A stretch of 64,000 bases of DNA, from the NCBI RefSeq assembly GCF_900142135.1, contig NZ_FQZU01000029.1, forward strand, positions 1 through 64,000, given 5' to 3'. Positions within the stretch are counted from its first letter, which is position 1. Each line of letters starts with the position of its first letter. Positions 34,293-43,742 of the stretch are shown here, in pieces. The position numbers and the translations under genes are program-made. The notes beneath the pieces are model-generated. The model did no database searches. It worked only from the letters and a program-made list of their open reading frames with translations, and had not been told where the DNA came from. Source of the DNA: Desulfatibacillum alkenivorans DSM 16219 (GTDB lineage: Bacteria > Desulfobacterota > Desulfobacteria > Desulfobacterales > Desulfatibacillaceae).

Positions 34293-36233
34293 TCACCCGC
34301 AGGCGTCAATCCTGTTTTTAATCAGGGCCTCCACCACCGCCGGGTCCGCCAGGGTGGAGGTGTCGCCCAGATTGTCCAGTTCGTTGCACGCCACCTTACG
34401 CAAGATGCGCCGCATGATCTTGCCCGACCGGGTTTTGGGCAGACTGTCGGTGAACTGCAGCACCTCGGGCGTGGCGATGGGGCCGATGTCTTTCCGGACG
34501 AACAGGGAAAGCTCCTTTCTGAGTTCTTCCGACGGCTCAAAACCGGAGGACAGGGTTACGTAGGCGTATATGGCCTGGCCCTTGATGTCGTGGGGAAAGC
34601 CCACCACGGCCGCTTCAGACACCGCCGGGTGCGCCACCAGGGAGCTTTCGATCTCCGCAGTCCCCAAACGGTGGCCTGACACGTTGATGACGTCGTCGAT
34701 GCGCCCGGTGATCCAGTAATACCCGTCCTCGTCCCTGCGTGCGCCGTCGCCGCTGAAATAGGTTCCGGGACACTGGATGAAATAGGTGGACTTGAACCGC
34801 CGATGGTCGCCGTATACGGTTCTGGCCAGGGCCGGCCACGAGTCCAGCATGACCAGATATCCTTCCCCCGGTCCATCCAGTTGATTGCCCTCCTTATCTA
34901 TCAGGGCCGGTTGAATCCCGAAAAAAGGCCGTGTGGCCGAACCTGGCTTTAAGTCCGTTGCGCCGGGTAAAGGGGTAATCATAATGCCGCCCGTCTCGGT
35001 TTGCCACCAGGTGTCCACAATGGGGCAGCGCTCTTCGCCCACCACCCTGTAATACCACAGCCAGGCTTCCGGGTTGATGGGCTCGCCCACCGTGCCCAGC
35101 AGCCTCACGGATTTGCGGGAAGTCGCCTTGACCGGCTCGTCCCCCTGCTGCATGAGCGCCCGGACCACCGTAGGCGCGGTGTAGAAAATGTTCACCTGAT
35201 GCTTGTCGCAGATTTGCCAGAACCTGGAAAAATCCGGATAATTGGGAATGCCTTCAAACATGATGGTGACGGCCCCGTTGGCCAGGGGGCCGTATATGAT
35301 GTAGCTATGGCCCGTCACCCAGCCGATATCGGCCGTGCACCAGTATATGTCGCCGTCGTGATAATCGAAAACGTACTGGTGGGTGAGGGATGTATACACA
35401 ATATAACCGCCGGTGGTGTGCAGCACCCCCTTAGGCGTGCCCGTGGACCCGGAAGTGTACAGGATGAACAAAGGGTCCTCCGAATCCATATGCTCAGGCG
35501 GGCACTCCGTGCTTTCCTTGGCAGTCAAATCATGCCACCAGACGTCCCGCCCCGCCTTCATGGGAACGTCCGCGCCGGTGTGCTTGACCACAATGCATTT
35601 TTTGACCATGCCGGCTTTGTCCATGGCCTCGTCCGCGGCTTCTTTCAGGCCAATCGCCTTGGGGCCGCGCAGGCCCTCATCCGCGGTAATGAGAATGGTG
35701 CACTCCGCGTCCGTGATTCGGTTCGCCAAAGCGTCGGGCGAAAATCCCGCAAACACGATGGAGTGGATGGCGCCGATGCGGGCGCAGGCCAGCATGGCGA
35801 CCGCCAGCTGGGGAATCATGGGAAGGTAGATGGAAACCCGGTCCCCCTTTTTGACCCCGCAGGATTTCAAGACGTTGGAGAAACGGCACACCCTCTCGTA
35901 AAGCTGGCGATAGGTGATTTTCTCCTCCACCCCGGGCTCGTTGCCCTCAAAAATAATAGCTGTCTGATCCCCCCGATTCTCCAGATGCCTGTCCAAACAA
36001 TTGTAGGCCACGTTCAGTTTGCCGTCCAAAAACCATTTGATGTCTACGTCCCCGTTAAAACTGGAATTCTTGACTTTGCTAAAGGGCTCGAACCAGTCAA
36101 TGCGCTGCGCTTCCCGAGTCCAGAATGCATCGGGATCGTTGACGGACTCTTCATACATTTTTTGGTAGCGCGCGTCGTCGCACCATGCGTTCTTTCGCCA
36201 ATCTTCAGGGACGGTGAAAAGGTCGTTTGACAT
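34293..36233 (-). CDS. acs: Acetyl-CoA synthetase (AMP-forming)
   Basis: 646 residues, normal length. Adenylation motifs [48 protein letters not shown] and the C-terminal [11 protein letters not shown] with the lysine that is acetylated for control in this family. The acetate-pocket tryptophan is present in the TWWQTE region as in true Acs. It activates acetate to acetyl-CoA, fitting acetate assimilation or oxidation in this anaerobe. ATG preceded by AAAGGAG. Confidence 0.95.
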   Translation of the reverse strand: MSNDLFTVPEDWRKNAWCDDARYQKMYEESVNDPDAFWTREAQRIDWFEPFSKVKNSSFNGDVDIKWFLDGKLNVAYNCLDRHLENRGDQTAIIFEGNEPGVEEKITYRQLYERVCRFSNVLKSCGVKKGDRVSIYLPMIPQLAVAMLACARIGAIHSIVFAGFSPDALANRITDAECTILITADEGLRGPKAIGLKEAADEAMDKAGMVKKCIVVKHTGADVPMKAGRDVWWHDLTAKESTECPPEHMDSEDPLFILYTSGSTGTPKGVLHTTGGYIVYTSLTHQYVFDYHDGDIYWCTADIGWVTGHSYIIYGPLANGAVTIMFEGIPNYPDFSRFWQICDKHQVNIFYTAPTVVRALMQQGDEPVKATSRKSVRLLGTVGEPINPEAWLWYYRVVGEERCPIVDTWWQTETGGIMITPLPGATDLKPGSATRPFFGIQPALIDKEGNQLDGPGEGYLVMLDSWPALARTVYGDHRRFKSTYFIQCPGTYFSGDGARRDEDGYYWITGRIDDVINVSGHRLGTAEIESSLVAHPAVSEAAVVGFPHDIKGQAIYAYVTLSSGFEPSEELRKELSLFVRKDIGPIATPEVLQFTDSLPKTRSGKIMRRILRKVACNELDNLGDTSTLADPAVVEALIKNRIDACG

Positions 36234-36703
36234 ACTTGCTTCTCCTTTGCTGAAACGTTTCCTGTTACAAACAGCGAACAGCTTCCAAACACGAAACCCA
36301 CTACAGGCGGGGGCTTGATTTTAAAAGAGACGAAATAAAACGTCGAAAAAGGATATTTACTAGCCAGAGGCAACTTGGAGATTACGGCTGAACTGCTTGG
36401 ATAAAGCCGGGGAACATCCCGCCGGCCGACAGGATGATTTCCGGTAAGGTTGAGTCAAAGGTATCACATCCAAAGGTTTTATGACCACAAAAAAATTGGC
36501 TGAAAATTTCACTCGAAAACACTTTTCTTGTGTGAGCGGCGTTCAGGCCCGTAAGAAGGGAGAGTTGCTGGATAAAACCCGTTCCCCCCTGGAACTGCGC
36601 TTCGACCGGGAGTCAAATTGCACTATGGTTTGACTAAACCTTGGGGCGCGGGCTTAAGTCCTGGAAATGGCGCCGCTCTCCCCATTATGCGCCGCCGCCG
36701 TCC
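36234..36703. other. 470-bp intergenic region upstream of acs
   Basis: No gene found. Near acs there is a 10-bp palindrome gaaacgtttc (36252-36261) 19 bases from the start codon and ctgttacaaacag close by; either could bind a regulator. The rest shows nothing I can name. Confidence 0.4.
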
Positions 36704-37498
36704 TTATGCATTGCGGCTGAAATACTCCCGGACCTTTTCAGGATGGTTGGTCGTGATGGAATGCAGCCCCATGCCCCGGTACCACCACGCCTGCTGGGGA
36801 GCGTCCACGGTCCACACATGAACCTCCAGGCCCTGGTTGTTCAAATACTGCACCAGGGTTTTGTCCAGGGACTCCTGCTGCTCGATGCTGATGCCGTCCG
36901 CGTTGGCCGCCCGGGCCTTTTTCAATAGGCCGGAAGGCGTGTTGGCCTGGTAGGGCAGGTAGGTTTCCCTTAAATAGCTGGAAATCCAAAAGCCCTTCAC
37001 CTCCGGGACGGCCTCCTTCCAATCGCGGACGACCTCCGGGTTAAAGCAGATGACGGCGACGTCCTCCAGGGGCGCGGGAGACTCTTCCAGAGTCTGTTTC
37101 AAAACCGGAACGATTTCAGGGCCGCATTTGACTTCTATGAACAAACGCTTTCCTTCAGGCAAAGTCTCCAAAACCTCAGAGAGCAAAGGCAGGTGCTCCC
37201 CTTCCCGGATTCCCTTGCCAAAGGCGCGTTTGGCCTTTTTGTAGGACGCCTTGGCGATTTCAAGATCGCCGAACAAAGTGCGGGATATCACCGGGTCGTG
37301 GTGGCAGACGATCCGGCCGTCGCGGGTAAGGTGCACGTCGGTTTCTATCCCGTCCGCATTCTGGCTCCACGCTTCCTCAAAGGACGCCAGGGTGTTTTCC
37401 CTGGCCGCTTCAGGGACGCCGCGGTGGGCGATGATCAGAGACTGATAGGTAGGTTGCGAATCCAAATGATTGGTCCTGACGGGCGCTGAATTTGGCAT
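36704..37498 (-). CDS. Glycerophosphodiester phosphodiesterase (GDPD family)
   Basis: 264 residues, a single GDPD TIM barrel without signal peptide. Active-site HRGVPEAARENTLASF, then the metal-binding ETDVHLTRDGRIVCHHDP, later FIEVK, and the closing VWTVD. It hydrolyses glycerophosphodiesters to glycerol-3-phosphate and alcohol in the cytoplasm. Start ATG at 37498 has no clear Shine-Dalgarno, so the true start could be a little inside (the family usually starts near SLIIAHRG). Confidence 0.9.
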   Translation of the reverse strand: MPNSAPVRTNHLDSQPTYQSLIIAHRGVPEAARENTLASFEEAWSQNADGIETDVHLTRDGRIVCHHDPVISRTLFGDLEIAKASYKKAKRAFGKGIREGEHLPLLSEVLETLPEGKRLFIEVKCGPEIVPVLKQTLEESPAPLEDVAVICFNPEVVRDWKEAVPEVKGFWISSYLRETYLPYQANTPSGLLKKARAANADGISIEQQESLDKTLVQYLNNQGLEVHVWTVDAPQQAWWYRGMGLHSITTNHPEKVREYFSRNA

Positions 37499-37688
37499 AT
37501 AATTTGGAAGCCTTGGTAAATAGTTAAAGAGCGCGAATAAATTCTATTATACTAATATAAACACACGGGAAGATTTAATAAAGTCCATAATGGAAAAAAA
37601 TTGGAAAGAAAAAGTCCGGTGGAGAAGCGTAAAGGCCCTACAGCCCCGCCCTCCGCGGGTTCCGGCGCCATAATCGCCCATGGGGGAA

Positions 37689-37706
37689 GCCCCGGAATCC
37701 CGGGGC
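37689..37706 (-). terminator. Hairpin overlapping the stop codon of the response regulator
   Basis: Stem gccccgg/ccggggc with a four-base loop; its first minus-strand base is the last base of the stop codon at 37706-37708. No T-run follows, so its strength as a terminator is uncertain. Confidence 0.5.
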
Positions 37707-38083
37707 TAGGCCAGCAAGGCCTTGACCGCGCTTTTCAGGTCCCCCATTCCAAAAGGCTTGGGAAAGGTCCTGTGCGCCCCCTTGTTCCGGGCCGAGGCCA
37801 GATCCACCCCGCAGCCCCCGGAGGCATTGGCTGACATGGCGATGATTTTGACGTTGGGAAAGCTCCTGGTCACTTCATCGATCACTTCCAGGCCGTTTCG
37901 CTCCGGCATGGAAAGATCCGTGATGATCATGTCCATGGGCTCTTCTCTGTAAATGCTTTGGGCCGCCATTCCATCCGAGGCCTCATAGACCTCATACCCG
38001 TCCGATTCAAGAACCTGGCGCAGCATGTCGCGAATCATGGATTCATCGTCAACAACAAGAATACGGGATTTCATGGCTTTCAT
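37706..38083 (-). CDS. Single-domain response regulator (CheY-like)
   Basis: 125 residues from the ATG at 38083 (a second ATG at 38074 is equally possible; a frame to 38218 has no support). Acidic pocket VDDE (11-14), phosphoacceptor D56 in ITDLSMPE, switch residue in MSANASGG, lysine in FPKPFG. Output is absent, so it works by protein contact or phosphorelay. It stands alone between GDPD and Nudix genes. Confidence 0.87.
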   Translation of the reverse strand: MKAMKSRILVVDDESMIRDMLRQVLESDGYEVYEASDGMAAQSIYREEPMDMIITDLSMPERNGLEVIDEVTRSFPNVKIIAMSANASGGCGVDLASARNKGAHRTFPKPFGMGDLKSAVKALLA

Positions 38084-38469
38084 GTCCTGTGTCCGGGTTA
38101 TCCGGCCGGGCCGGAAAAGGGGCGGGCCATGAGCCCCGCCCGATGTTTTGTATGTAGACACTGATAAACAGCATACCATGCATTGAATGGAAGCAATTAG
38201 TATGCCATAGTAATCCATAACTCCCTTTAAATGCGGGATTTACTAACTTTGTACGAATAAAATACCTTTTATTAAGGCTTTTAAATGATGTATTTTTGCG
38301 GATTTCAAGGCCTGGACGGAAAATGAAAAATCAGTTCACATATTTTCAGCGTCAAAAATCCTGGGTAACAATTTGAAAAAACGTCAATTTTCCTGCATGG
38401 CGGGAATAAATGATCCAAGGCCGGTCAAATACATTCCCATTCTAGAAGTGAGCCGCAATGCGCTTACGG
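38084..38469. other. Intergenic region, no gene seen
   Basis: About 385 bases between the response regulator and the Nudix gene, AT-rich around 38225-38390 (promoter of the response regulator expected there). No clear palindrome or gene. Confidence 0.4.
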
Positions 38470-38880
38470 CTACAGACCCGGCAAGGGAAAGCCCGCCTTT
38501 ATGAGATTTTGCAGGGACAAAAAACGAGGTTCTGGCAAAGCGTCCGGGGAGAACCATTTCCATTGGGAGCACTTGTGGGGCTCCCGCAGGGTCAAGTCCC
38601 CGGAAGCATACTCGCAGACCATGAACAGGGTGATGTAATGCTTGCCCTCGTTTTCAAACAGGTCGTTGGTGTAGGGGCCGGGCCGCGCGTTTTTCACGGC
38701 CATGCCGGTTTCCTCCATGACTTCGCGGACGGCGCACTGCTCCGGGCTTTCCCCAAACTCCAGGTGGCCGCCGGGCAAGGCCCAGGTTCCCTCTCCGTGG
38801 GCGTTTTTCCTTAAGCCCAGCAAAATCTCGCCCTCTTTATAGACAATTACCGCCACCCCAATGCGGGGGATTTTTTCCAT
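38470..38880 (-). CDS. Nudix hydrolase (MTH2/NUDT15-like)
   Basis: 136 residues. Complete Nudix box G-x5-E-x7-REVMEETGM beginning at GGHLEFGES (about 37-60), preceded by GTWALPGGHLE as in the nucleotide-sanitising NUDT15/MTH2 group. C-terminal HKCSQWKWFSPDALPEP fits that group too. It cleaves a nucleoside diphosphate derivative, probably a modified nucleotide. ATG with AAGGAG nine bases upstream. Cytoplasmic, single gene. Confidence 0.9.
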   Translation of the reverse strand: MEKIPRIGVAVIVYKEGEILLGLRKNAHGEGTWALPGGHLEFGESPEQCAVREVMEETGMAVKNARPGPYTNDLFENEGKHYITLFMVCEYASGDLTLREPHKCSQWKWFSPDALPEPRFLSLQNLIKAGFPLPGL

Positions 38881-38989
38881 GGCCTCGGCTCCTTCTTAAA
38901 AATCCGGACTTCTCAATGTCAACTCCTATGCTCTTTTTTGATTGTATGCTATTTTACAAATAATTTCATCCAAGGAGAGAAAACGCACC

Positions 38990-39625
38990 ATGATTCCCAA
39001 TGACTTGGAAAAGACCGTAAAAGAATACAAAAGGGTCTGGCCCATATTGACCCAACTGCAAATGGAAATTATTGGGCTGGCGAAAAAGGACGCATTTTTG
39101 GCCTGCGCCAAACGCCTGGGAATGTTAGCCAGGCAGGACGGCAAAAAGGTCGTGGTTTTTGAACATGAGTTGGAAAGCGATGTTTATCATGATTATCTGA
39201 TTTACATGCACCGCCCCCGGGGAATAAGCCTTGTCCGGCAAATGCTGAATCGCAACCGCCATTCCCAGGGGAGTGACGAAAGACGCCTGCTGGAGGCCAT
39301 GGTCCAGGCCCGGTTCTCCATGTTTTGGGTCAAGGAGCTTGTCCGCCCTGCCGGTTTTGTCGGCCGGGATCTCCTAAACGGCGGAGAGCATTTTATCCTT
39401 GACCGTTCCATCGCGAAACAAAAAGCCCAGGGACTGGTGATTGGGCTGAGGACCTTTCCCTACCTGGACGTTCGAATGCACACAGGGGCGAATCTTGTTG
39501 TCGGGCGGCTTGAAGAACCAAGCGATTTTGGGCCGGAAGAAAAAAACATCGGCGAAAAGCAGGAGCGAGCATATAATGAGGAGGTAATTTTCAAATGGCG
39601 GGAAGTGCTCCGTTCGTCCTTTTAG
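38990..39625 (+). CDS. Conserved-looking protein of unknown function, first gene of a DUF3781 cassette
   Basis: 211 residues, soluble, no signal peptide. I do not recognise a family. The N-terminal half is helical (KTVKEYKRVWPILTQLQMEI; ACAKRLGMLARQ), then a mixed region FEHELESDVYHDYLIYMHRP and EAMVQARFSMFWVKELVRPA. The start at 38990 follows AAGGAG (an ATG at 38942 does not). It lies 24 bases ahead of the DUF3781 gene, so the two form a probable bicistronic unit. Its function may be read from that pairing once homologues are compared. Confidence 0.65.
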   Translation: MIPNDLEKTVKEYKRVWPILTQLQMEIIGLAKKDAFLACAKRLGMLARQDGKKVVVFEHELESDVYHDYLIYMHRPRGISLVRQMLNRNRHSQGSDERRLLEAMVQARFSMFWVKELVRPAGFVGRDLLNGGEHFILDRSIAKQKAQGLVIGLRTFPYLDVRMHTGANLVVGRLEEPSDFGPEEKNIGEKQERAYNEEVIFKWREVLRSSF

Positions 39626-39649
39626 TCAGGCGGAGGAAGGGCAAAGGGA

Positions 39650-39919
39650 ATGGACGAAGGTCTGAGAACAACCATAGCGGAGCAATTCAAGAACACCCAA
39701 TTGGGGTTTATGAGGATCAGGAAAAATCTTGGGATAACGCATTTTACCGATATGGAAACGGAAACACTTTTACGAAGGATAATTTTGGCAACGCCCATTG
39801 CTGCAATAGACCGCAAGGGTAAAAATCACTATTTCGCGTGTCCGGAGTTTAACGCCGTCTTAACCATTAATGCCAATTCGCTCACCATTATTACAGCGAA
39901 AAAAATAACAAATGATTAA
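39650..39919 (+). CDS. DUF3781 family small protein
   Basis: 89 residues. It carries the features I associate with DUF3781: an N-terminal TQLGFMRIRKNLGI, a central region ending IDRKGKNHYF, and the closing FNAVLTINANSLTIITAKK. These are short cytoplasmic proteins of unknown role. Ribosome site aaAGGGa directly upstream. Second gene of the cassette with the 38990 gene. Some genomes keep such small proteins near defence or toxin genes, but nothing here proves that role. Confidence 0.7.
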   Translation: MDEGLRTTIAEQFKNTQLGFMRIRKNLGITHFTDMETETLLRRIILATPIAAIDRKGKNHYFACPEFNAVLTINANSLTIITAKKITND

Positions 39920-40225
39920 AAGATGTTGGGGACGGCGAGCGCAGCCCGAAGCCGGACGTCTCTAATGGAGGCGGCAGCCAAAGCCCCTCAAATCGTTCGG
40001 CGGCAGGCGCCCCTGGCGTCATCCATGGGCGCCCATGGAAAACATCCGTTCAGTATTGGAACTTCAATTTTACTAGTTCAGTCAATTATTACTAAATAAT
40101 ATCGCGTTTATTCAATTATATATCCAAAACTAATTAGCTCCTTGATTTTTTGTTAAATCAAAAAAAGCACTAGTTTTCCTTTTAGTTTTACTTGCAAAAA
40201 AAGTGACCATATGTTCAAAAAAAGA

Positions 40226-40278
40226 TTGACTAAGCGAAAAAAATCTTTATGATGGCCGAAAGACTGACACGTCAGTCT
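40226..40278 (+). promoter_or_regulatory. Promoter and 18-bp palindromic operator of the acyl-CoA dehydrogenase operon
   Basis: TTGACT (40226-40231), 16-base spacer, TATGAT (40248-40253) forms a good sigma70-type promoter. Immediately downstream, AGACTGACacGTCAGTCT (40261-40278) is a near-perfect palindrome sitting on the expected start site. Its size and symmetry suit a TetR-family fatty-acid regulator, likely released by an acyl-CoA. About 140 bases of leader separate it from the first gene. The rest of 39920-40225 shows no gene. Confidence 0.7.
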
Positions 40279-40417
40279 AAATAAAGCGCCTGCTCAGACC
40301 GGGCCGTCCCAAAAACAGGCCGGATCGCTCTTCCAAACCGGCCCCCTTAAGGACGCACGATGCGCCAGCCCGGTATTTTCCCAATCGATAGCAAAACGAA
40401 CACAGATGGAGGGTACT

Positions 40418-41512
40418 ATGTTTGATTTGTCGTTGTCCAAAGAACAAAAAATGGTGAAGGACTCCTTTTCCAAATTGGTGAAGGATCTCATCGCCGACAA
40501 CGCACACGAAATGGACGAAGCCGGGGAGATTCCCGTGAGCGCCGTCCAAAAGGCCTGGGAGTTGGGATGCTCCGTGTCCGGAGTGCCCGAGGAGTTCGGG
40601 GGGTACGGCATGGAGGATTCCCCCATTTTATCCGCCCTGGTTTTGGAGGAGCTGGCCTACGGAGACATGGCCTATGCGGTGGCCGTGACTGCGCCCTCCC
40701 TGTTCATCACGCCCATCAACGACATGGGAACGGAAGATCAGAAAAAAGCTCTTTTGCCCAATGCCTGCACCGACGACTACCACGTCTACACCATGGCCAT
40801 GTGCGAGCCCCATTTCGGAGCGGACGCGGTGAGCCTCAAGACCACGGCCGAAAAGAAAAACGGCTCCTATATTTTGAACGGCGTCAAATGCTTTGCGCCT
40901 TGCGCTTCTCAGGCGGAAAAGATGCTGGTCTCCGCCAGCCTGGACGGCGAGAACAACCTCTTTGTGGTGGAAAAGGGCGCCGCAGGTCTGACCATAAGCG
41001 AAAAGGAAAAAAACCTGGGCCTTTACAGCCTGGAAACCAATACCGTCACTCTGGAAAACTGCGAGGTTCCCGCAGACGCCCGCATCGGCGGCGACAAAGG
41101 CGTGGATTACGACCGCGTCCTGGCCCGCTCCCGGGTCGCCATGGCCTCCATGGCCGCCGGCATGTGCCGTTGCTCGTTGGACATCGTCAAGCAATACGCC
41201 GTGGAAAGGGAGCAGTTCGGCGAGCCCATCGCCCACAGGCAGTCCATCGCCTTTATGATCGCGGAAATGGCCTACGAGACCGACGCCATCCGGCTCATGG
41301 CCTGGCAGGCCGCCTCCCGCCTGGAAGCCGGCAAGAGCGCCAAGCGGGAAGCCTACCTGGCCAAGCTGTACGCCGGTGAAATGGCCATGAAAATTTGCGA
41401 CTACGGCGTCCAGATTCTCGGCGGACACGGGTACATCCGGGAAATGAACGTGGAGCGCCTGTACCGGAACGCCCGGAGCATCGCCTGCGTGGAAGCCTTG
41501 TCCATGGCCTAA
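40418..41512 (+). CDS. Acyl-CoA dehydrogenase family protein (short C-terminus)
   Basis: 364 residues. The ATG at 40418 follows GGAGG; one at 40406 lies before it. Domain order is normal: N-terminal helices, central beta domain (MCEPHFGADAVSLKTTA; GSYILNGVKC), C-terminal helices with the FAD-contact motif REQFGEPIAHRQ and ILGGHGYIREM. The chain stops right after the catalytic-glutamate position (E359 in CVEALSMA), so the usual GTxQIQ tail is absent. It should oxidise acyl-CoA to enoyl-CoA, possibly as a hetero-oligomer with the next gene 101 bases downstream. Confidence 0.88.
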   Translation: MFDLSLSKEQKMVKDSFSKLVKDLIADNAHEMDEAGEIPVSAVQKAWELGCSVSGVPEEFGGYGMEDSPILSALVLEELAYGDMAYAVAVTAPSLFITPINDMGTEDQKKALLPNACTDDYHVYTMAMCEPHFGADAVSLKTTAEKKNGSYILNGVKCFAPCASQAEKMLVSASLDGENNLFVVEKGAAGLTISEKEKNLGLYSLETNTVTLENCEVPADARIGGDKGVDYDRVLARSRVAMASMAAGMCRCSLDIVKQYAVEREQFGEPIAHRQSIAFMIAEMAYETDAIRLMAWQAASRLEAGKSAKREAYLAKLYAGEMAMKICDYGVQILGGHGYIREMNVERLYRNARSIACVEALSMA

Positions 41513-41613
41513 GCGCCGTTAAGCCGTCGCTGCAAGCGGAGGCGTGTTTACTAAATCCGCCGCCGCGTTTCAAATATGCAATGAATCATCCCTAAGATGA
41601 ACAGGAGGATGTG

Positions 41614-42804
41614 ATGATAAATCTGGAACTGCCTGATTACCTGGATAACCTGAAAACCCAGATGAAGGGTTTCGCCGAAGGGCTTTTGCGCCCCATCGCC
41701 CGGAAATACGACGAAGCGGAGCACACCTACCCCGTGGAGCTGGACGTGCTCAAGGGCATGCCCGTCATGAGCCGCCCCAAGAAAAAAGCAGGGGAGGAGA
41801 AACCCAAAAAGGGTGCGGAAAGAAAAAACGGCTCCAATATGAGCCAGGCCGTCACCGTGGAATCCATATGCTGGGGCGACGTGGGCCTCATGCTCAGCAT
41901 CCCCGGCGCCGGCCTTGGCAATGCAGCCATCGTCGCCGTGGCCACGGACGAGCAAATGGAGCGCTTCGGCTCCAAATGGGCCGCCATGGCCATCACCGAA
42001 CCCGGCTCCGGCTCCGACGCCGGCTCCATCCAGACAACGGCCGTTCTGGACGGGGACGAATGGGTGCTGAACGGCGAAAAGATCTTCGTCACCTGCGCGG
42101 ACCGCTGCGACGCCGTGGTTGTCTGGGCCAACGTGGACCCCAGCGCCGGCAAGGCGGGCATCAAGTCCTTTATCGTGGAAAAAGGGACCCCCGGCTTCAC
42201 CCTGGAAAAGCTGGAGCACAAACTGGGCATCCGGGCTTCCGACACCGGCACCTTCTTCCTCAAAGACTGCCGCATTCCCAAGGACAACATCCTGGGCAGC
42301 GCCGAAGTCAAGAAATCCACCGAGGGCTTCAAGGGCGTCATGAAGACTTTTGACAACACCCGCCCCATGGTGGCCTCCATGTCCAACGGCGTGGCCGGCG
42401 CCTCCCTGGAGTTCCTCAAGCAAAAAATGGAAGAAGCAGGCATAGCCCTGGACTATAACGAAAACACCAACAACGTCAGCGCCATGCAAAAAGAATATTA
42501 CATGATGGAAGCCAACCTGGAAGCCATGCGCCTCCTGACCTACAAGGCCTCCTGGATGGCTGACGAAAAGATTTTCAACAACGTGGAAGCCTCCATGTCC
42601 AAAGCCAAGGCCGGCCGCGCAGGAACCCTCATCACCCAAAAGGTGTGCGAGCTCCTGGGCTCCATGGGCTTCACCCGCGAGCACCTGGCCGAAAAATGGA
42701 TGCGCGACAGCAAGATCCTGGACATCTTCGAGGGCACCGGCCAGATCCAGCACCTGATCGTGGCCCGGAACATCCTGAAACTCTCCAGGAACGAGTTGAA
42801 GTAA
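41614..42804 (+). CDS. Acyl-CoA dehydrogenase family protein
   Basis: 396 residues. Central motif AITEPGSGSDAGSIQTTA and EWVLNGEKIFVTCADR, and the full C-terminal catalytic segment DIFEGTGQIQHL with E373. In contrast to the previous gene, the RxxFGxxIxxxQ FAD-contact motif is not recognisable (LDYNENTNNVSAMQKEYYMM stands there). The two proteins thus look complementary. A lysine-rich insert (SRPKKKAGEEKPKKGAERK) around residue 50-68 is unusual. ATG at 41614 chosen over GTG at 41611 because AGGAGG would be too close to the latter. Confidence 0.9.
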   Translation: MINLELPDYLDNLKTQMKGFAEGLLRPIARKYDEAEHTYPVELDVLKGMPVMSRPKKKAGEEKPKKGAERKNGSNMSQAVTVESICWGDVGLMLSIPGAGLGNAAIVAVATDEQMERFGSKWAAMAITEPGSGSDAGSIQTTAVLDGDEWVLNGEKIFVTCADRCDAVVVWANVDPSAGKAGIKSFIVEKGTPGFTLEKLEHKLGIRASDTGTFFLKDCRIPKDNILGSAEVKKSTEGFKGVMKTFDNTRPMVASMSNGVAGASLEFLKQKMEEAGIALDYNENTNNVSAMQKEYYMMEANLEAMRLLTYKASWMADEKIFNNVEASMSKAKAGRAGTLITQKVCELLGSMGFTREHLAEKWMRDSKILDIFEGTGQIQHLIVARNILKLSRNELK

Positions 42805-42832
42805 CCATGTAGAACTTTGCGTTTGAGGGACC

Positions 42833-43357
42833 ATGTTCGAAGATTTTACAAAAAAGCAGACCGCCCGCGCAGGGCGTTTGAGAAAAGGCCTGTTAAAAAC
42901 GCCGGTGGCCGGCTCCGCTTATAAAAAGGCCGAAAGCCTGGGCCTGCAAATGGGCTTTGCCAATCTCATGTACAGTTACACCTGGCTGTTCAGGATGACG
43001 GCCTTCCGCCACGATTCCTTTAAGGAGCGTCTGGCGGAAAAGGAGTTCACCCTGCTTATGAAGGACAAGGAGGGGGCCTCCCAAAGGTGGTTTTGCTTTT
43101 CCGGCGGAAAAATCAGGACCATGGCCCAAAAGGGCCCGGACCCGGATTTCTCCCTGATCTGGAAAACCATTCCGGCCGGATGCAAAATCATGGCCGACAT
43201 GGCCATGGGCAAGCCAAAGGTTCTTAAAAATGCAATCATAGACGGAAACTTACTCTTAGCAGGGGATGCGGCCATGGTGGCTTGGTTTTTGGAAACAAAC
43301 AACCAAATGGCCAAGCTGAATCGAAAGAGGGCGAAACTAAAAAGCCGCATGGTGTAG
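42833..43357 (+). CDS. SCP2-like sterol/lipid-carrier domain protein
   Basis: 174 residues, third gene of the acyl-CoA dehydrogenase operon (28 bases downstream). The C-terminal 110 residues (FTLLMKDKEGASQRWFCFSG, DPDFSLIWKTI, and VLKNAIIDGNLLLAGDAAMVAWFLE) follow the SCP2 fold pattern of strand, strand, helix and G-x-L-x-x-x-G-D. SCP2 domains bind acyl-CoA or lipids, a fitting accessory for the dehydrogenases. The similarity is moderate, so the call is tentative. Confidence 0.6.
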   Translation: MFEDFTKKQTARAGRLRKGLLKTPVAGSAYKKAESLGLQMGFANLMYSYTWLFRMTAFRHDSFKERLAEKEFTLLMKDKEGASQRWFCFSGGKIRTMAQKGPDPDFSLIWKTIPAGCKIMADMAMGKPKVLKNAIIDGNLLLAGDAAMVAWFLETNNQMAKLNRKRAKLKSRMV

Positions 43358-43367
43358 GGGGGTGGGG

Positions 43368-43394
43368 CGCCGGCCGGAAGCCTGCCGGCCGGCG
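43368..43394. terminator. GC-rich hairpin after the acyl-CoA dehydrogenase operon
   Basis: Stem cgccggccgg...ccggccggcg with a seven-base loop, ten bases after the stop codon. No T-run follows. Confidence 0.5.
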
Positions 43395-43742
43395 TCCCCG
43401 ACTATCTCACATCCTCTGGATGCACCTCTTTTGACTATTGCCGGGGATGCTTGACTCCCATGATCCCGCCCCCCGGCGCCCAACCCGCCGCAAGACTCCG
43501 ATTGCCTGTCCTCCCAAAAGATATAGCCATCCGGAAAGGCCATTACGGGCGCCGCCTTTTTTAGAAGGACGCCGCATGCGCCGACGGCCCTGCTTGGCAG
43601 GGCGATCCCTTCGCTCCCTTTTTGCCGTGACGTCTGTTGGTTAATTCTGGTATGACCTCCGTGTGAGGTACATTCATTTTCCCCAAAGACGCACGCCATT
43701 TCCGGATCCGATTTGGGAATCGCCAACGAGGAAGGTCGCTTA
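43395..43742. other. Intergenic region, no gene seen
   Basis: About 350 bases between the operon terminator and the arylsulfotransferase-like gene. No convincing frame or strong palindrome. Confidence 0.4.
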
